Shown: positions 25,923-36,877, numbered from the stretch's first letter. The stretch: 46,431 nucleotides of DNA from Rubrivivax sp. (GCA_020720385.1 DYOR01000010.1:1-46431), one strand, 5' to 3'. The notes: a model not told the origin generated them from the sequence alone. Made by a program: numbers and translations.

Positions 25923-27437
25923 ATGCTGAGCAACCCCGAGGCTCGAGTGCAGCGCATCGACGCCGTGGGTGGCCCCTGGCCCCTGCACGACGCCCAGAGC
26001 TCGCGCCTCGTCGAGCAAGCCGCGCTGGCCACGAGTGCGCCGCACACCCTCATGGCGCGTGCCGGCGAGGCGGTGGCCCGCCTGGCACTGGCGCTGGCCC
26101 CGCACGCGCAGCACATCCAGGTGTGGGCCGGCCCCGGCAACAACGGCGGTGACGGCCTGGTGGCGGCGCGGCACCTGCACGTGGCGGGCAAGAGCGTCCA
26201 CGTGGTCCTGCTTGCCGACCCGGCGCGGCTGCCGGCCGATGCCGCGCTCGCGCTGGCCGACGCGCAGCGCGCCGGCGTGCCCATCGGCCCGGCGCCAGCG
26301 TCCGCTGTGCGCCGCGCCGATCTGGTGCTCGACGCCTTGCTCGGCCTGGGCACGCGGCGCGCGCCCGAGGGCGCACTGGGCGAGGCCATTGCCGGCATCA
26401 ACGCCACGTCCGCGCCGGTGCTGGCCGTGGACCTCCCCTCGGGGCTGCATCCCGACAGCGGCATGCGCCTGGGCACTTGCGCCGTGCGCGCCACGGCCAC
26501 GCTCGCGCTCCTGACCTTGAAGCCCGGGTGCTTCACCGGCGCCGGCCGCGACCACGCCGGGGACATGTGGCTGGCCCGCCTGGGCGTGGCGGCGTCCGAC
26601 CCCAGCGCCTGGCTCTGCGGCCCGCCACCCGCCGCGCACCGACCGCACGCCACACACAAGGGCAGCTGCGGCGACGTGGCGGTCGTCGGCGGCGCCGCGG
26701 GCATGGTGGGTGCCGCCTGGCTGGCCGCGCGCGCTGCGCTCGCCGCAGGGGCCGGCCGCGTCTATGTCGGCCTGCTCGACGCCACCGCGCCGACCTTCGA
26801 CCCCGTGCGCCCCGAGCTCATGGCGCGGGCCGCGTGGTGGCTCTCGCCCGCCGCTGTGATCGCCACCACCACGGTGGTCTGCGGCTGCGGTGGCGGCGAC
26901 GCCGTGCGCGAAGCCCTGCCCCCCCTGCTCTCGCACGCGCCGCGCCTGGTGCTGGACGCGGACGCGCTCAACGCCATCGCCGCGGACGACGCGCTGGCGG
27001 CCCTCGTGCGCCGGCGCGCTGGGCGCGGGCAGGCCACGCTGCTCACGCCGCACCCGCTGGAAGCCGCACGCCTGCTCGGCCGCAACGTCGCCGAGGTCCA
27101 GGCGCAGCGCCTGGACGCCGCACACGCGCTTGCCAGCGCCCTGGGCGCCACGGTGCTGCTCAAGGGTTCGGGCAGCGTCATCGCCGAAGCCGGCCAGCGC
27201 CCGCGCATCAACAGCACGGGCAACGCCGCACTGGCCACGGCGGGCACGGGCGACGTCCTTGCGGGCTGGGCGGCTGGCCTGTGGGCCCAATCGCCCGGCG
27301 CACCGGGCCACCGGATCGCCGCGGCTGCCGCCTGGTGGCACGGACGCGCCGCCGACCTCTGGCCCGGCGCGGCGCACGCCGTGCCGCTGCGCGCGGCGGA
27401 CCTCGTCGAAACCCTGGCGCGCCGCAGCGCGGGTTGA
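25923..27437 (+). CDS. nnr: Bifunctional NAD(P)H-hydrate epimerase / ADP-dependent dehydratase
   Basis: This 504-residue protein repairs hydrated, inactive NADH and NADPH. The N-terminal YjeF domain epimerises the hydrate (GPGNNGGDG at 70-78, LDALLGLG at 136-143). The C-terminal ribokinase-like domain dehydrates it with ADP (KGSCGDVAVVGG at 246-257, CGCGGGD at 320-326, TPHPLEAARLL at 375-385, and the anion hole segment NSTGNAALATAGTGDVLAGW at 430-449). Both domains look intact. No Shine-Dalgarno sequence precedes the ATG, and translation may be coupled to dadA. Only 22 bases separate it from the convergent rnr gene. Confidence 0.94.
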   Translation: MLSNPEARVQRIDAVGGPWPLHDAQSSRLVEQAALATSAPHTLMARAGEAVARLALALAPHAQHIQVWAGPGNNGGDGLVAARHLHVAGKSVHVVLLADPARLPADAALALADAQRAGVPIGPAPASAVRRADLVLDALLGLGTRRAPEGALGEAIAGINATSAPVLAVDLPSGLHPDSGMRLGTCAVRATATLALLTLKPGCFTGAGRDHAGDMWLARLGVAASDPSAWLCGPPPAAHRPHATHKGSCGDVAVVGGAAGMVGAAWLAARAALAAGAGRVYVGLLDATAPTFDPVRPELMARAAWWLSPAAVIATTTVVCGCGGGDAVREALPPLLSHAPRLVLDADALNAIAADDALAALVRRRAGRGQATLLTPHPLEAARLLGRNVAEVQAQRLDAAHALASALGATVLLKGSGSVIAEAGQRPRINSTGNAALATAGTGDVLAGWAAGLWAQSPGAPGHRIAAAAAWWHGRAADLWPGAAHAVPLRAADLVETLARRSAG

Positions 27438-27459
27438 CCCGCCGTCCTGCGCCCGTGCC

Positions 27460-29670
27460 TCAGCGCCGCGTGCGCGAGCGCGGCGCGGGCCGTTGCGCTG
27501 CCGGATGGCGCGAACGCGGGGTGCCTTCGGCCGTCCCCTTGGCGCGCGCCACCCGCGTCGCCGCCTTCACCTCGCGGTCGATCTCGAGCACCCCGGCAAG
27601 CTCCGCGACCTTGCCCGCTGCACGCGGCTTGTCGCGGGCTGGCGGGCGCACGGGCTCGCCATCGCGCACCATGCGGAAATCGATCTTGCGGCCGTCCAGG
27701 TCCACGCGGCTCACCTGCACCCGCACGCGTGCGCCCACGGCATAGCGGATGCCGGTGCGCTCGCCGCGCAGCTCGCCACGCGCCTCGTCGAAGCGGTAGT
27801 ACTCACCGCCGAGCTCGGTGATGTGCACCAGGCCGTCGACGTACAGCGCATCCAGGGTCACGAACAGGCCGAAGGCCGCCACCGCGCTGACCGTGCCGGC
27901 GAACTCCTCGCCCAGGTGCTCGCGCATGTAGCGGCACTTGAGCCAGGCCTCGACGTCGCGGCTGGCCTCGTCGGCGCGCCGCTCGTTGGCGCTGCAATGC
28001 CCGCCGGCCGCCTCCCACAGCGCCATCTCCTCGGACATCGGTTTGGCCGCCGCCCGTGGCAGCTTGCCGCCCTTGCGAATCTCGGGCGTGCGCGTCTTGG
28101 CGCTGGCCGCCAGGTGGTAGCGGCGCGACGCCAGGACGGCCTTGATCACGCGGTGCACGAGCAGGTCCGGGTAGCGCCGGATCGGGCTCGTGAAGTGCGT
28201 GTAGGCGTCGTAGGACAGGCCGAAATGGCCCGCATTGCTCACCGTGTAGATGGCCTGCTGCATCGAGCGCAGCAGCAGGGTGTGGATCTGCAGCGCATCG
28301 GGCCGCCCCTGCACCGCCTGGGCAATGGCCTGGATCTCACCCGGCGACGGGTCGTCGCTCAAGTGCACGCCCAGGCCCAACGCCTTGAGCATCGCCTGCA
28401 GGGCGATGCGCTTCTCCGCCGTGGGCCCCTCGTGCACGCGGTACAGGCAGGGGTGCTCGGCGTCGGCGATGAATTCGGCCGCGCACACATTCGCCGCGAG
28501 CATGGCCTCCTCGATCAGCCGGTGCGCCTCGGTGCGCACGCGCGGCACGATCTTCTCGATGCGCCCGCCCTCGTCGCAGACGATCTGCGTCTCGGTGGTC
28601 TCGAAGTCCACCGCGCCGCGCTTGCCGCGCTGCTTGAGCAGCGCGCGGTAGACCTCGTGCAGGTGCAGCAGGTGCGGCACGACATCGCTGCGCCGGTGCG
28701 CTTCGGGCCCGCGCGTGTTGGCGAGCACCGCGGCGACCTCGCTGTAGGTCAGGCGCGCGTGCGAGTTGATGACCGCGGCGTAGAACTGATAGGCCTCGAT
28801 GCTGCCGTCGGCGGCCACGACCATGTCGCAGACCATCGCCAGGCGTTCCTGCTGCGGATTGAGCGAGCACAGGCCGTTGGACAGCTTCTCCGGCAGCATC
28901 GGGATCACGCGGCGCGGGAAGTACACCGAGGTGGCGCGCTCGTAGGCGTCTTCGTCCAGAGGGTCGCCGGGCTTGACGTAGTGGCTCACGTCGGCGATGG
29001 CGACGATCAGGCGCCAACCCTCCAGCGCCGACTTGCCACGGCCGCGCTTGAAGGGTTCGCAGTACACGGCGTCGTCGAAGTCGCGCGCATCCTCGCCGTC
29101 GATGGTCACCAGCGGCACGTCGCTCAGGTCGACGCGGTTCTTGCGGTCGACCGGTCGCAGCTTCTCGGGAAGCGCGGCGGCCTGGGCCAGTGTCTCGGCA
29201 CTGAACTCGTGCGGCACCTCGTACTTGCGCACCGCGATCTCGATCTCCATGCCCGCATCGTCGATCTCTCCAAGCACCTCCGCGACGCGGCCCACCGGCT
29301 GCGAGTGCAGCGAGGGCGACTCGGTGAGTTCCACCGAAACCACCTGGCCCACTGCGGCTCCGGCCATGGCGTTCTTTGGAATCAGGATGTCCTGGCCATA
29401 GCGGCTGTCCTCGGGGGCCACCACCCACTGCCCGCTTTCATGCAACAGGCGGCCGATGATCGGCGTCTTGCGCCGCTCCAGGATGTCGAGCACGCGCCCT
29501 TCCGGGCGGCCCCTGCGGTCGTAGCGCAGCACGCGCACGCGCACGCGGTCCTTGTGCAGCACGCTGCGCATCTCTTGCGGCGCCAGATAGATGTCGGGTT
29601 CGCCGTTGTCCAGCACGACGAACCCGTGGCCGTCGCGGTGGCCCTCGATGCGGCCGTCGAACTCGCCCAT
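27460..29670 (-). CDS. rnr: Ribonuclease R
   Basis: This 3'-5' exoribonuclease degrades structured RNA. From the ATG at 29670 it is 736 residues. It starts directly with a cold-shock/OB region (GRIEGHRDGHGFVV at 6-19, YDRRGRPEGRV at 50-60). The RNB catalytic domain follows, with the acidic motif TIDGEDARDFDDAV (189-202), then HFTSPIRRYPDLLVHR, an S1 domain (EEFAGTVSAVAAFGLFVTL) and a basic tail. The N-terminal winged-helix domain of most RNase R proteins is absent. The start is uncertain: this ATG has no ribosome-binding site, whereas an in-frame ATT at 29718 has GAGGA seven bases upstream and would give 752 residues. An ATG still farther up lies inside the tRNA gene. Confidence 0.88.
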   Translation of the reverse strand: MGEFDGRIEGHRDGHGFVVLDNGEPDIYLAPQEMRSVLHKDRVRVRVLRYDRRGRPEGRVLDILERRKTPIIGRLLHESGQWVVAPEDSRYGQDILIPKNAMAGAAVGQVVSVELTESPSLHSQPVGRVAEVLGEIDDAGMEIEIAVRKYEVPHEFSAETLAQAAALPEKLRPVDRKNRVDLSDVPLVTIDGEDARDFDDAVYCEPFKRGRGKSALEGWRLIVAIADVSHYVKPGDPLDEDAYERATSVYFPRRVIPMLPEKLSNGLCSLNPQQERLAMVCDMVVAADGSIEAYQFYAAVINSHARLTYSEVAAVLANTRGPEAHRRSDVVPHLLHLHEVYRALLKQRGKRGAVDFETTETQIVCDEGGRIEKIVPRVRTEAHRLIEEAMLAANVCAAEFIADAEHPCLYRVHEGPTAEKRIALQAMLKALGLGVHLSDDPSPGEIQAIAQAVQGRPDALQIHTLLLRSMQQAIYTVSNAGHFGLSYDAYTHFTSPIRRYPDLLVHRVIKAVLASRRYHLAASAKTRTPEIRKGGKLPRAAAKPMSEEMALWEAAGGHCSANERRADEASRDVEAWLKCRYMREHLGEEFAGTVSAVAAFGLFVTLDALYVDGLVHITELGGEYYRFDEARGELRGERTGIRYAVGARVRVQVSRVDLDGRKIDFRMVRDGEPVRPPARDKPRAAGKVAELAGVLEIDREVKAATRVARAKGTAEGTPRSRHPAAQRPAPRSRTRR

Positions 29671-29696
29671 GAGGGCGGGGCTGGGTGCGCTCTGGC

Positions 29697-29726
29697 TTGT
29701 GATTTCGTTCTTGATAATGGTATGAT
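29697..29726 (+). promoter_or_regulatory. Promoter of tRNA-Leu
   Basis: TTGTGA (29697-29702) and TATGAT (29721-29726) are 18 bases apart. The predicted start lies about 8 bases before the mature tRNA. The element overlaps the 5' end of the divergent rnr gene and the candidate rnr ribosome-binding site. Confidence 0.65.
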
Positions 29727-29741
29727 CCTCGGTTCCTGAAA

Positions 29742-29826
<85 letters not shown>

Positions 29827-29837
29827 GATGAAATGGA

Positions 29838-29869
29838 TGGCCGACATGCAAGTGTCGGCCATTTTCTTT
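29838..29869 (+). terminator. Terminator of tRNA-Leu
   Basis: A perfect 9-bp stem, TGGCCGACA (29838-29846) with TGTCGGCCA (29853-29861), has a TGCAAG loop and is followed by TTTTCTTT on the plus strand. It lies 11 bases beyond the tRNA. The same hairpin may weakly end the opposing phosphoribosyltransferase transcript. Confidence 0.88.
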
Positions 29870-29885
29870 GGGCGCGCGCCGCCGC

Positions 29886-30407
29886 TCAGACGGCGAACTT
29901 CCGCGCCAGCTTGTCCGGCCGTAGCGTGTCGTACTCCTCGAACGGCTGGTGGATCCACGGGCTGGTGGGCAGCATCTCGACGTAGTAGTCGGGGGTGTAG
30001 CTGGACACGCCCTTGACCCAGATCACCGCGGCGCGCAGCTCCTGGATGGACGGTATGCCGCGCAGTCGGTCGACCACCGCGCGCAGCGTGTGCCCGGTGT
30101 CGGCCAGGTCGTCCACCAGCAGCACGCGGCCGGCGAGCTCGCCCTTGGGCATGGTGATGTACTTGGCCAGGTCCAGGCGGCCCTGGATCGTGCCGGCCTC
30201 GGCGCGGTAGGAACTCGTCGACATGATCGCCAGCGGCGTGTCGAAAACCCGCGAGAGCACATCGCCCGGCCGCATGCCGCCGCGCGCCAGGCACAGGATC
30301 TGGTCGAACTGCCAGCCCGAGTGCGCCACCTTCAGGGCCAGGCGCTCGGTGAGCAGGTGGTACTCGTCCCAGGACACATACAGGTGCTTGCCGTCGTCGG
30401 TGAGCAT
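29886..30407 (-). CDS. Phosphoribosyltransferase, substrate unassigned
   Basis: This 173-residue type I phosphoribosyltransferase has the PRPP-binding loop RVLLVDDLADTGHTL (94-108), with two acidic residues and a TGxT phosphate-binding turn. The early block QILCLARGGMRPGDVLS fits the Gpt/xanthine-type subgroup. The aromatic C-terminus (PWIHQPFEEYDTLRP) resembles bacterial xanthine-guanine or COG2236-like enzymes. A purine-salvage role is likely because it follows purA and hisZ, which also handle AMP and PRPP. The base used cannot be read from sequence. AAGGAG lies 10 bases before the ATG. Confidence 0.82.
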   Translation of the reverse strand: MLTDDGKHLYVSWDEYHLLTERLALKVAHSGWQFDQILCLARGGMRPGDVLSRVFDTPLAIMSTSSYRAEAGTIQGRLDLAKYITMPKGELAGRVLLVDDLADTGHTLRAVVDRLRGIPSIQELRAAVIWVKGVSSYTPDYYVEMLPTSPWIHQPFEEYDTLRPDKLARKFAV

Positions 30408-30451
30408 GCTCGTGGATCTCCTTCAGGTAGCCTGGCGGTGAGCGGCTGCGC

Positions 30452-31816
<1,365 letters not shown>

Positions 31817-33004
31817 TTAGTGGGAGCGGGCCGGGTGGGCCGCGAGTGCGCGCAGCACCCAATGGCCGTCGACCCGCACCAGCTCACGATCGAATTCGAA
31901 TGCCTGCGACTCCGGCGCGTGGCCCGGGAGCATCGCCAGCACCGTCTCCCCGGCCTCGCGCAGACCGCGCACGGCGGCACGCAGCTCGACGTCCTCGCCC
32001 CACGGGGCGCGCACCGCGGCGGGCGCCGGCGAGGGCCCGGCCACTTCGGCCAGCGCCTTGAGATCGAGACTGAACCCCGCCGCCGGCCGGTTGCGGCCGA
32101 AGATCGCCCCCACCTCGTCGTAGCGACCGCCGCGGGCCAGCGCGTCGCTGCAGGCGGCGCCGTAGATGGCGAAACGCGGGCCGCTGTAGTAGGCGTAGCC
32201 GCTCATCTCGGAGAGGTCGAAGCCCACGCGCACGTCCGCCGACACGCTGCGCAGATGCGTGGCCAGCCACTGCAGTTGGTCGATGGCAGTGCGCACGAGC
32301 GCGCGCTGCGGCAGCGTGCGCCGTGCCATGGCCAGCACCTCGTCGCCGCCGTACAGGCGCAGCAGCGCACGCAGGCCGGCGCGCGACTCGTCGGGCACGC
32401 CGCGGGTCAGGCTCTCCAGCCCCGCGCTGTCCTTCTCCGACAACGCCTGGACCACCTCGGCGAGCTGCACCGCGTCGAGCGGCACGCCGGCCAGCACGCC
32501 ACGCAGCACGCGCGCATCGGCCAGGTCGATGACCAGGGGCCCGACGCGCGCCGAGAGCAGGCAGTCCAGCGCCAGCTCGGCCGCCTCGAGGTCGGCCTCC
32601 AGCCCGGCATGGCCGAAGATCTCGGCGCCGAACTGCAGCGGCTCGCGCGTGGCCGCGAGGCCCGCAGGCCGCGTGTGCAGCACCGGGCCGCAGTAGCACA
32701 GGCGCGTCACGCCTTCGCGGTTGAGCAGGTGGGCGTCGATGCGCGCGGCCTGCGGCGTGGTGTCGGCGCGCACGCCGAGCATGCGGCCGCTGGATTGATC
32801 CACGAGCTTGAAGGTCTTCAGGTCGAGTTCGCGCCCGGTCCCCGAAAGCAGGGATTCGACATGCTCGAGCAGGGGCGGAATGACGAGCTCGAAGCCGTAG
32901 CCGCGGGCCCGGTCGAGCAGCGCACGGCGCAATTCCTCGACCCGCCGCGCCTGGGGTGGCAGGACATCGGCAATGTGCTCGGGCAGCAGCCAAGCAGAGC
33001 GCAT
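31817..33004 (-). CDS. hisZ: ATP phosphoribosyltransferase regulatory subunit HisZ
   Basis: This 395-residue protein is a histidyl-tRNA synthetase paralogue without an anticodon-binding domain. It forms a complex with the short HisG and makes the first enzyme of histidine synthesis active and feedback-sensitive. Class II synthetase-like features are visible ([62 protein letters not shown]). The tRNA synthetase motif 2 loop is degenerate. The true hisS is separate at 40407-41720. I chose the ATG at 33004, with GGAG six bases upstream. A -10 lies 27 bases before it, so it probably heads a hisZ-purA-phosphoribosyltransferase unit. Confidence 0.94.
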   Translation of the reverse strand: MRSAWLLPEHIADVLPPQARRVEELRRALLDRARGYGFELVIPPLLEHVESLLSGTGRELDLKTFKLVDQSSGRMLGVRADTTPQAARIDAHLLNREGVTRLCYCGPVLHTRPAGLAATREPLQFGAEIFGHAGLEADLEAAELALDCLLSARVGPLVIDLADARVLRGVLAGVPLDAVQLAEVVQALSEKDSAGLESLTRGVPDESRAGLRALLRLYGGDEVLAMARRTLPQRALVRTAIDQLQWLATHLRSVSADVRVGFDLSEMSGYAYYSGPRFAIYGAACSDALARGGRYDEVGAIFGRNRPAAGFSLDLKALAEVAGPSPAPAAVRAPWGEDVELRAAVRGLREAGETVLAMLPGHAPESQAFEFDRELVRVDGHWVLRALAAHPARSH

Positions 33005-33030
33005 GAAACTCCACCGGTATTGAAAGCGGC

Positions 33031-33036
33031 ATTGTA
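33031..33036 (-). promoter_or_regulatory. Candidate hisZ-purA promoter (-10)
   Basis: TACAAT (five of six) on the minus strand lies 26 bases before hisZ and leaves a short leader of about 20 bases. The -35 (ACGGCC) is poor. Confidence 0.5.
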
Positions 33037-33057
33037 CGGGCCGCCTGCGCGCGGGCC

Positions 33058-33103
33058 GTGGCGCGCACTCGCCAGCGCAGGCGTGCAGTGCGGTGGCGCG
33101 CAC
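33058..33103. repeat. 11-bp direct repeats upstream of hisZ
   Basis: GTGGCGCGCAC occurs exactly at 33058-33068 and 33093-33103, 35 bases apart, upstream of the hisZ -10. This could be an operator pair or chance in GC-rich DNA. Confidence 0.35.
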
Positions 33104-33111
33104 GCGCCGCG

Positions 33112-33297
33112 CTAGTGCCAGACGACGAGCAGCAACACGCCGATGACCATGCTCGTCAGCCCGATGAAGCGGATCTGGCCGTCGGACATGCGCGTGGCGC
33201 GCTCGAACACGTTGCGCCAGGCCTGCGGGCTGAAGAACGGCAGCAACCCTTCGAAAACGAGCATCAGCGCCAACGCGCCCAGGAGCAGGTCGCCCAT
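33112..33297 (-). CDS. DUF2065 (YjeT-type) small membrane protein
   Basis: This 61-residue protein has two hydrophobic helices (about 2-22 and 40-60). They are separated by the family-typical stretch [26 protein letters not shown]. The function is unknown. It is conserved between hflC and purA in many proteobacteria, including E. coli yjeT, which suggests a link to the HflKC membrane complex. It lies 24 bases after hflC. Confidence 0.85.
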   Translation of the reverse strand: MGDLLLGALALMLVFEGLLPFFSPQAWRNVFERATRMSDGQIRFIGLTSMVIGVLLLVVWH

Positions 33298-33321
33298 GGT
33301 GAGCGCGCGCCGGCGTGGGAG

Positions 33322-34215
33322 CTACTTGCGTGCCGGCGCCGCAGCGGCCGGGCCCGCGCCACGCATGGCACGGAAGAAGTCACTGGCCGGATCGAGCACC
33401 ATCACGTCGCCCTTGCCGCGGAAGGTGGCGCGATACGCCTCCAGGCTGCGGTAGAACTGGGCGAACTGCGCATCGCGTCCGAAGGCCTCGGCATACAGCG
33501 CCGAAGCCTTGGCGTCACCCAGGCCCTTGATCTTCTGCGCATCGCGATACGCCTCGGCGACGATGACCTCGCGCTGGCGGTCGGCATCGGCACGGATCTT
33601 CTCGCCTTCGGCCGCGCCTTGCGAGCGCAGCTCGTTGGCCACCTGCTTGCGTTCGGACTCCATGCGGCGGTAGACCGAATCGGTGATGTCGGCGACGAAG
33701 TCCACGCGCTTGATGCGCACGTCGACGATCTCGATGCCGAAGGACTTGGCCTCGTCGGCCAGGCGCATGCGCACGTCCTGCATCACCTTCTCGCGTTCCT
33801 TGGCGAGCACGCCGCGCACGTCGCGTCTGGTGATCTCCTCGTTGAACGCGGCCTGCACCACCGGCGACAGGCGGCTCTCGAGGTTGCGGAAGTCCGCCCC
33901 GTTGTTGCGGATGAACTGGCGCGGCTCGACGATGCGCCACTTGACGAGCCAGTCGATCACCAGGCTCTTCTTCTCGGCGGTGAAGATGGGTCGCGTCTCG
34001 GGGCTGTCCAGCGTCTGCACGCGCTTGTCCAGGAAGACCACGTTCTGGAACGGGGGCGGCCACTTGAAGTGCAGGCCCGGCGCGGTGATGACCTCCTTGA
34101 TCTCGCCCAGCGCGTAGACCACGCCGACCTGGCGCTGGTCGACGACGAACAGGGTGCTCGCGGCGAGCATGAGCGCGATCAGCGCGCTGGCAATGATGAG
34201 TCCGATGCGGTTCAT
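33322..34215 (-). CDS. hflC: HflC, FtsH-associated SPFH protein
   Basis: This 297-residue protein forms with HflK the large inner-membrane cage that surrounds FtsH and modulates its proteolysis. One N-terminal helix (about 5-24) anchors it. The SPFH/prohibitin domain follows ([37 protein letters not shown]). A charged coiled-coil region ([32 protein letters not shown]) and [11 protein letters not shown] complete it. The ATG at 34215 was chosen because the membrane anchor begins five residues later. It lies 19 bases after hflK. Confidence 0.95.
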   Translation of the reverse strand: MNRIGLIIASALIALMLAASTLFVVDQRQVGVVYALGEIKEVITAPGLHFKWPPPFQNVVFLDKRVQTLDSPETRPIFTAEKKSLVIDWLVKWRIVEPRQFIRNNGADFRNLESRLSPVVQAAFNEEITRRDVRGVLAKEREKVMQDVRMRLADEAKSFGIEIVDVRIKRVDFVADITDSVYRRMESERKQVANELRSQGAAEGEKIRADADRQREVIVAEAYRDAQKIKGLGDAKASALYAEAFGRDAQFAQFYRSLEAYRATFRGKGDVMVLDPASDFFRAMRGAGPAAAAPARK

Positions 34216-34234
34216 GTCTGCTGCCTTGCCCTGT

Positions 34235-35560
34235 TCATCGGCCTTCGCGTTCGCGCGTGCGCGTGCCGTCGCGCGAGCGGATGTCCACGCTTTGTGTCGT
34301 CGTCGCCTCGGCCGGGGATGCCGGCCCCGGCACGACGGCGATCGGGCTGCCGCCCGCGGCGGCCGGCGCCGCACCCTGCTGCAGCAGCCGGTCCAGCGGC
34401 AGGTAGAGCAAGTTGGAGCCGCTGCGGCTGTCCACCATCACCTTGGTGACGTTGGAATAGATCTGCTGCATGGTCTCGATGTAGAGGCGATCGCGCGTCA
34501 CCGCGGGTGCCTTCTGGTACTCGGCGAGCACCGAGCGGAAGCGCTGCGCATCGCCCTCGGCCTGCGCCGTCACCCGCGAGCGATAGCCCTCCGACTCTTC
34601 CGCCAGCCGGGACGCGGTGCCCCGTGCCTTGGGGATGACGTCACTGGCGTAGGCCTGGCCTTCGTTCTTGAAACGGTCGCGGTCGGCGGTGGCCTTCACC
34701 GCATCGTTGAACGCCGCCTGCACCTGGTCGGGCACCTGCACGTTCTGCATGTTGACGTTGGCGATGACGATGCCCGCCTTGAGGCGGTCGAGCTGCGCCT
34801 GGATCGACTTCACCAGGTCGGCGGCGATGGCGTCGCGCTGCTCGTAGAGCACTTGGTCAACGCGGCTGCGGCCGACGATCTCGCGCACCGCCGATTCGGC
34901 CGCCTGGACCACGGCCTCGTCGGGATGGTTGTTCTCGAAGAGGTAGGCGCGCGGGTCGGCGCGTCGATATTGCACCGTGAAGCGGATGTCGACGATGTTC
35001 TCGTCCTGCGTGAGCATCGAGGAGTCGCGCAGCCCGGTGGCCTGCACCACCGAGTTGCGCCCCACCTCGACCGACTGCAGCTGCGTGACGGCGACGATCT
35101 CGTGCGCCTGCACCGGGTAGGGCAAGCGCCACTGGAAGCCCGCGTCCTTGATGCCGCTGAACTTGCCGAAGGTCGTCACCACCGCCTGGTGCCCCTCCTG
35201 CACGATGAAGAAGCCGCTGCCCAGCCAGAGCAGCAGGGCGACCACGGCAATCAGGCCGGCGCCGATGCCGGCACTCTTGAAGTCGGGCTGGAATGGGCTC
35301 GGGCCGCCCGGTCGCTCGTCGTCGCGACGTGGCCCCCCGCCGCCGCCCTTGCCGCCGAACAGGCCGCTGAGCTTGCGGTTGAAGTCGCGCCAGAGTTCGT
35401 CCAGGTCGGGGGGGCCGTCGTTGCGGTTGCTGAAGCTCAGCGAGCCGCCGGCCAGCGGCTGCGCACGGCGCCACGGCAGCGAGGCATGAAGTGCGGCCCA
35501 CAAGGCGGTAGCCACGGCACCCAGGCGGGCGAGGAAGGGGGGAGGATGAAGGTCACGCAT
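34235..35560 (-). CDS. hflK: HflK, FtsH-associated SPFH protein
   Basis: This 441-residue protein is the partner of HflC. A variable N-terminal part (about 1-58) precedes NDGPPDLDELWRDFNRKLSGLFGGKGGGGG, the glycine-rich cytoplasmic segment typical of HflK. One membrane helix (about 98-121) and the SPFH domain follow (IVQEGHQAVVTTFGKF, NIVDIRFTVQYR, ERDxxx-like coiled coil). The ATG at 35560 overlaps the hflX stop by eight bases. Because the first 58 residues are poorly conserved, a later start cannot be excluded. Confidence 0.93.
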   Translation of the reverse strand: MRDLHPPPFLARLGAVATALWAALHASLPWRRAQPLAGGSLSFSNRNDGPPDLDELWRDFNRKLSGLFGGKGGGGGPRRDDERPGGPSPFQPDFKSAGIGAGLIAVVALLLWLGSGFFIVQEGHQAVVTTFGKFSGIKDAGFQWRLPYPVQAHEIVAVTQLQSVEVGRNSVVQATGLRDSSMLTQDENIVDIRFTVQYRRADPRAYLFENNHPDEAVVQAAESAVREIVGRSRVDQVLYEQRDAIAADLVKSIQAQLDRLKAGIVIANVNMQNVQVPDQVQAAFNDAVKATADRDRFKNEGQAYASDVIPKARGTASRLAEESEGYRSRVTAQAEGDAQRFRSVLAEYQKAPAVTRDRLYIETMQQIYSNVTKVMVDSRSGSNLLYLPLDRLLQQGAAPAAAGGSPIAVVPGPASPAEATTTQSVDIRSRDGTRTREREGR

Positions 35561-36851
35561 GGGGGTGCGATAGGGTGGCCGTGGCAGGCCCCGTGCCCGC
35601 AGACGCGGCATTGTCGGGGCTGACCACGGGTGAGCCATCGGGAAGGAGATGAGGTGGGGTTTGTGCACCCCGATTCAAGTGCTCCAGCGCCACCTCGGCA
35701 ATGGCCTGGCGCAGGCGCTCCAGCCCCTGGCCGGTGCGCGCGCTGACGAAGACCCGCTGGCGGCGCACGCCGGGGTGGACCTCGATCCAATCGGCCTCGT
35801 CGCGCGAGCGCCGGCTCTCCTCGAGCAGGTCGCACTTGTTGTAGACGAGCACTTGCGGCACCGCGCCGGCGCCAATCTCGCCAAGGACGCGTTCGACCTC
35901 CGCCTGCTGCTCGAGCAGTTGCGGGCTGGCCGCATCGACCACGTGCAGCAGCAGGTCGGCCTGCGCGGCCTCGTGCAGGGTGGCCTCGAAGGCCTCCACC
36001 AGCTTGTGCGGCAGGTCGCGGATGAAGCCCACCGTATCCGACAGCGACACCGCGGCCTGCGCCTGGCCCAGCCAGAGCGAACGCGTGGTCGTGTCCAGCG
36101 TGGCAAAGAGCTGGTCGGCGGCAAAGGCGTGGGCCTTGACCAGGGCGTTGAAGAGCGTCGACTTGCCGGCGTTGGTGTATCCCACCAGCGAGACGCGCAA
36201 ACCGCCGCGGCGCTCGCGCGCCTTGCGCTGCGTGCCGCGCTGGCGCTTGACCTTCTCCAGCCGCTCCTTCACCGACTTGATGCGCTCGCCGATCATGCGC
36301 CGGTCGAGCTCGATCTGTGCCTCACCCGGGCCACCGCGCGTGCCGATGCCGCCTTGCTGGCGCTCCAGGTGGCTCCAGCGCCGCACCAGCCGCGTGGCCA
36401 TGTACTGCAGGCGTGCCAGTTCCACCTGCAGCTTGCCCTCGAAGCTCTGCGCACGGTTGGCGAAGATGTCGAGGATGAGCGCGGTGCGGTCGGCCACGGC
36501 CACGCCCAGGTGGTTCTCGAGATTGCGCTGCTGCGCCGGGCTCAGGGCCTGGTCGAAGATCACGCCGTGGGCCGCGGTGGCAGCCACCAGCGCCTTGATC
36601 TCGTCGGCCTTGCCGCTGCCGATGAACAGCGCCGGGTCGGGGGCCTTGCGCCGCGCGACGACGCGCGACACCACCTCGTCGCCCGCCGAAGCGGCGAGCA
36701 GCGCCAGCTCGTCCAGGCTGGCATCGAAGTGGGCCTGGCCTGCCACGTCCACGCCAACGAGCACGGCCCGCGTGGGCTCAGCGCGGCCCTCGGGCTTGGC
36801 GCGCTTGGACGCCTCAGCGCGCGGGGCGGCCAGGTCGGGGGCAGGACTCAA
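35553..36851 (-). CDS. hflX: GTPase HflX
   Basis: This GTPase (432 residues from a TTG start) splits or rescues stalled ribosomes under stress. The N-terminal HflX domain starts at AVLVGVDV, with the glycine-rich GGIGTRGGPGE (167-177). A coiled coil (about 180-215) follows. G1 is GYTNAGKS (224-231), G3 DTVGFIRDLP and G4 NKCD. No ATG exists between the hfq stop and the conserved domain. The TTG at 36851, 26 bases after hfq, is the best start, although it lacks an obvious ribosome-binding site. The C-terminal tail is long and variable. Confidence 0.94.
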   Translation of the reverse strand: MSPAPDLAAPRAEASKRAKPEGRAEPTRAVLVGVDVAGQAHFDASLDELALLAASAGDEVVSRVVARRKAPDPALFIGSGKADEIKALVAATAAHGVIFDQALSPAQQRNLENHLGVAVADRTALILDIFANRAQSFEGKLQVELARLQYMATRLVRRWSHLERQQGGIGTRGGPGEAQIELDRRMIGERIKSVKERLEKVKRQRGTQRKARERRGGLRVSLVGYTNAGKSTLFNALVKAHAFAADQLFATLDTTTRSLWLGQAQAAVSLSDTVGFIRDLPHKLVEAFEATLHEAAQADLLLHVVDAASPQLLEQQAEVERVLGEIGAGAVPQVLVYNKCDLLEESRRSRDEADWIEVHPGVRRQRVFVSARTGQGLERLRQAIAEVALEHLNRGAQTPPHLLPDGSPVVSPDNAASAGTGPATATLSHPHA

Positions 36852-36877
36852 GGCGACGGCGGGATGACGCAGCGCGG

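Noticed and set aside
31817-33004. A second histidyl-tRNA synthetase
   Set aside because: It lacks the anticodon-binding domain and intact motif 2, and fits HisZ. The real hisS is at 40407-41720.
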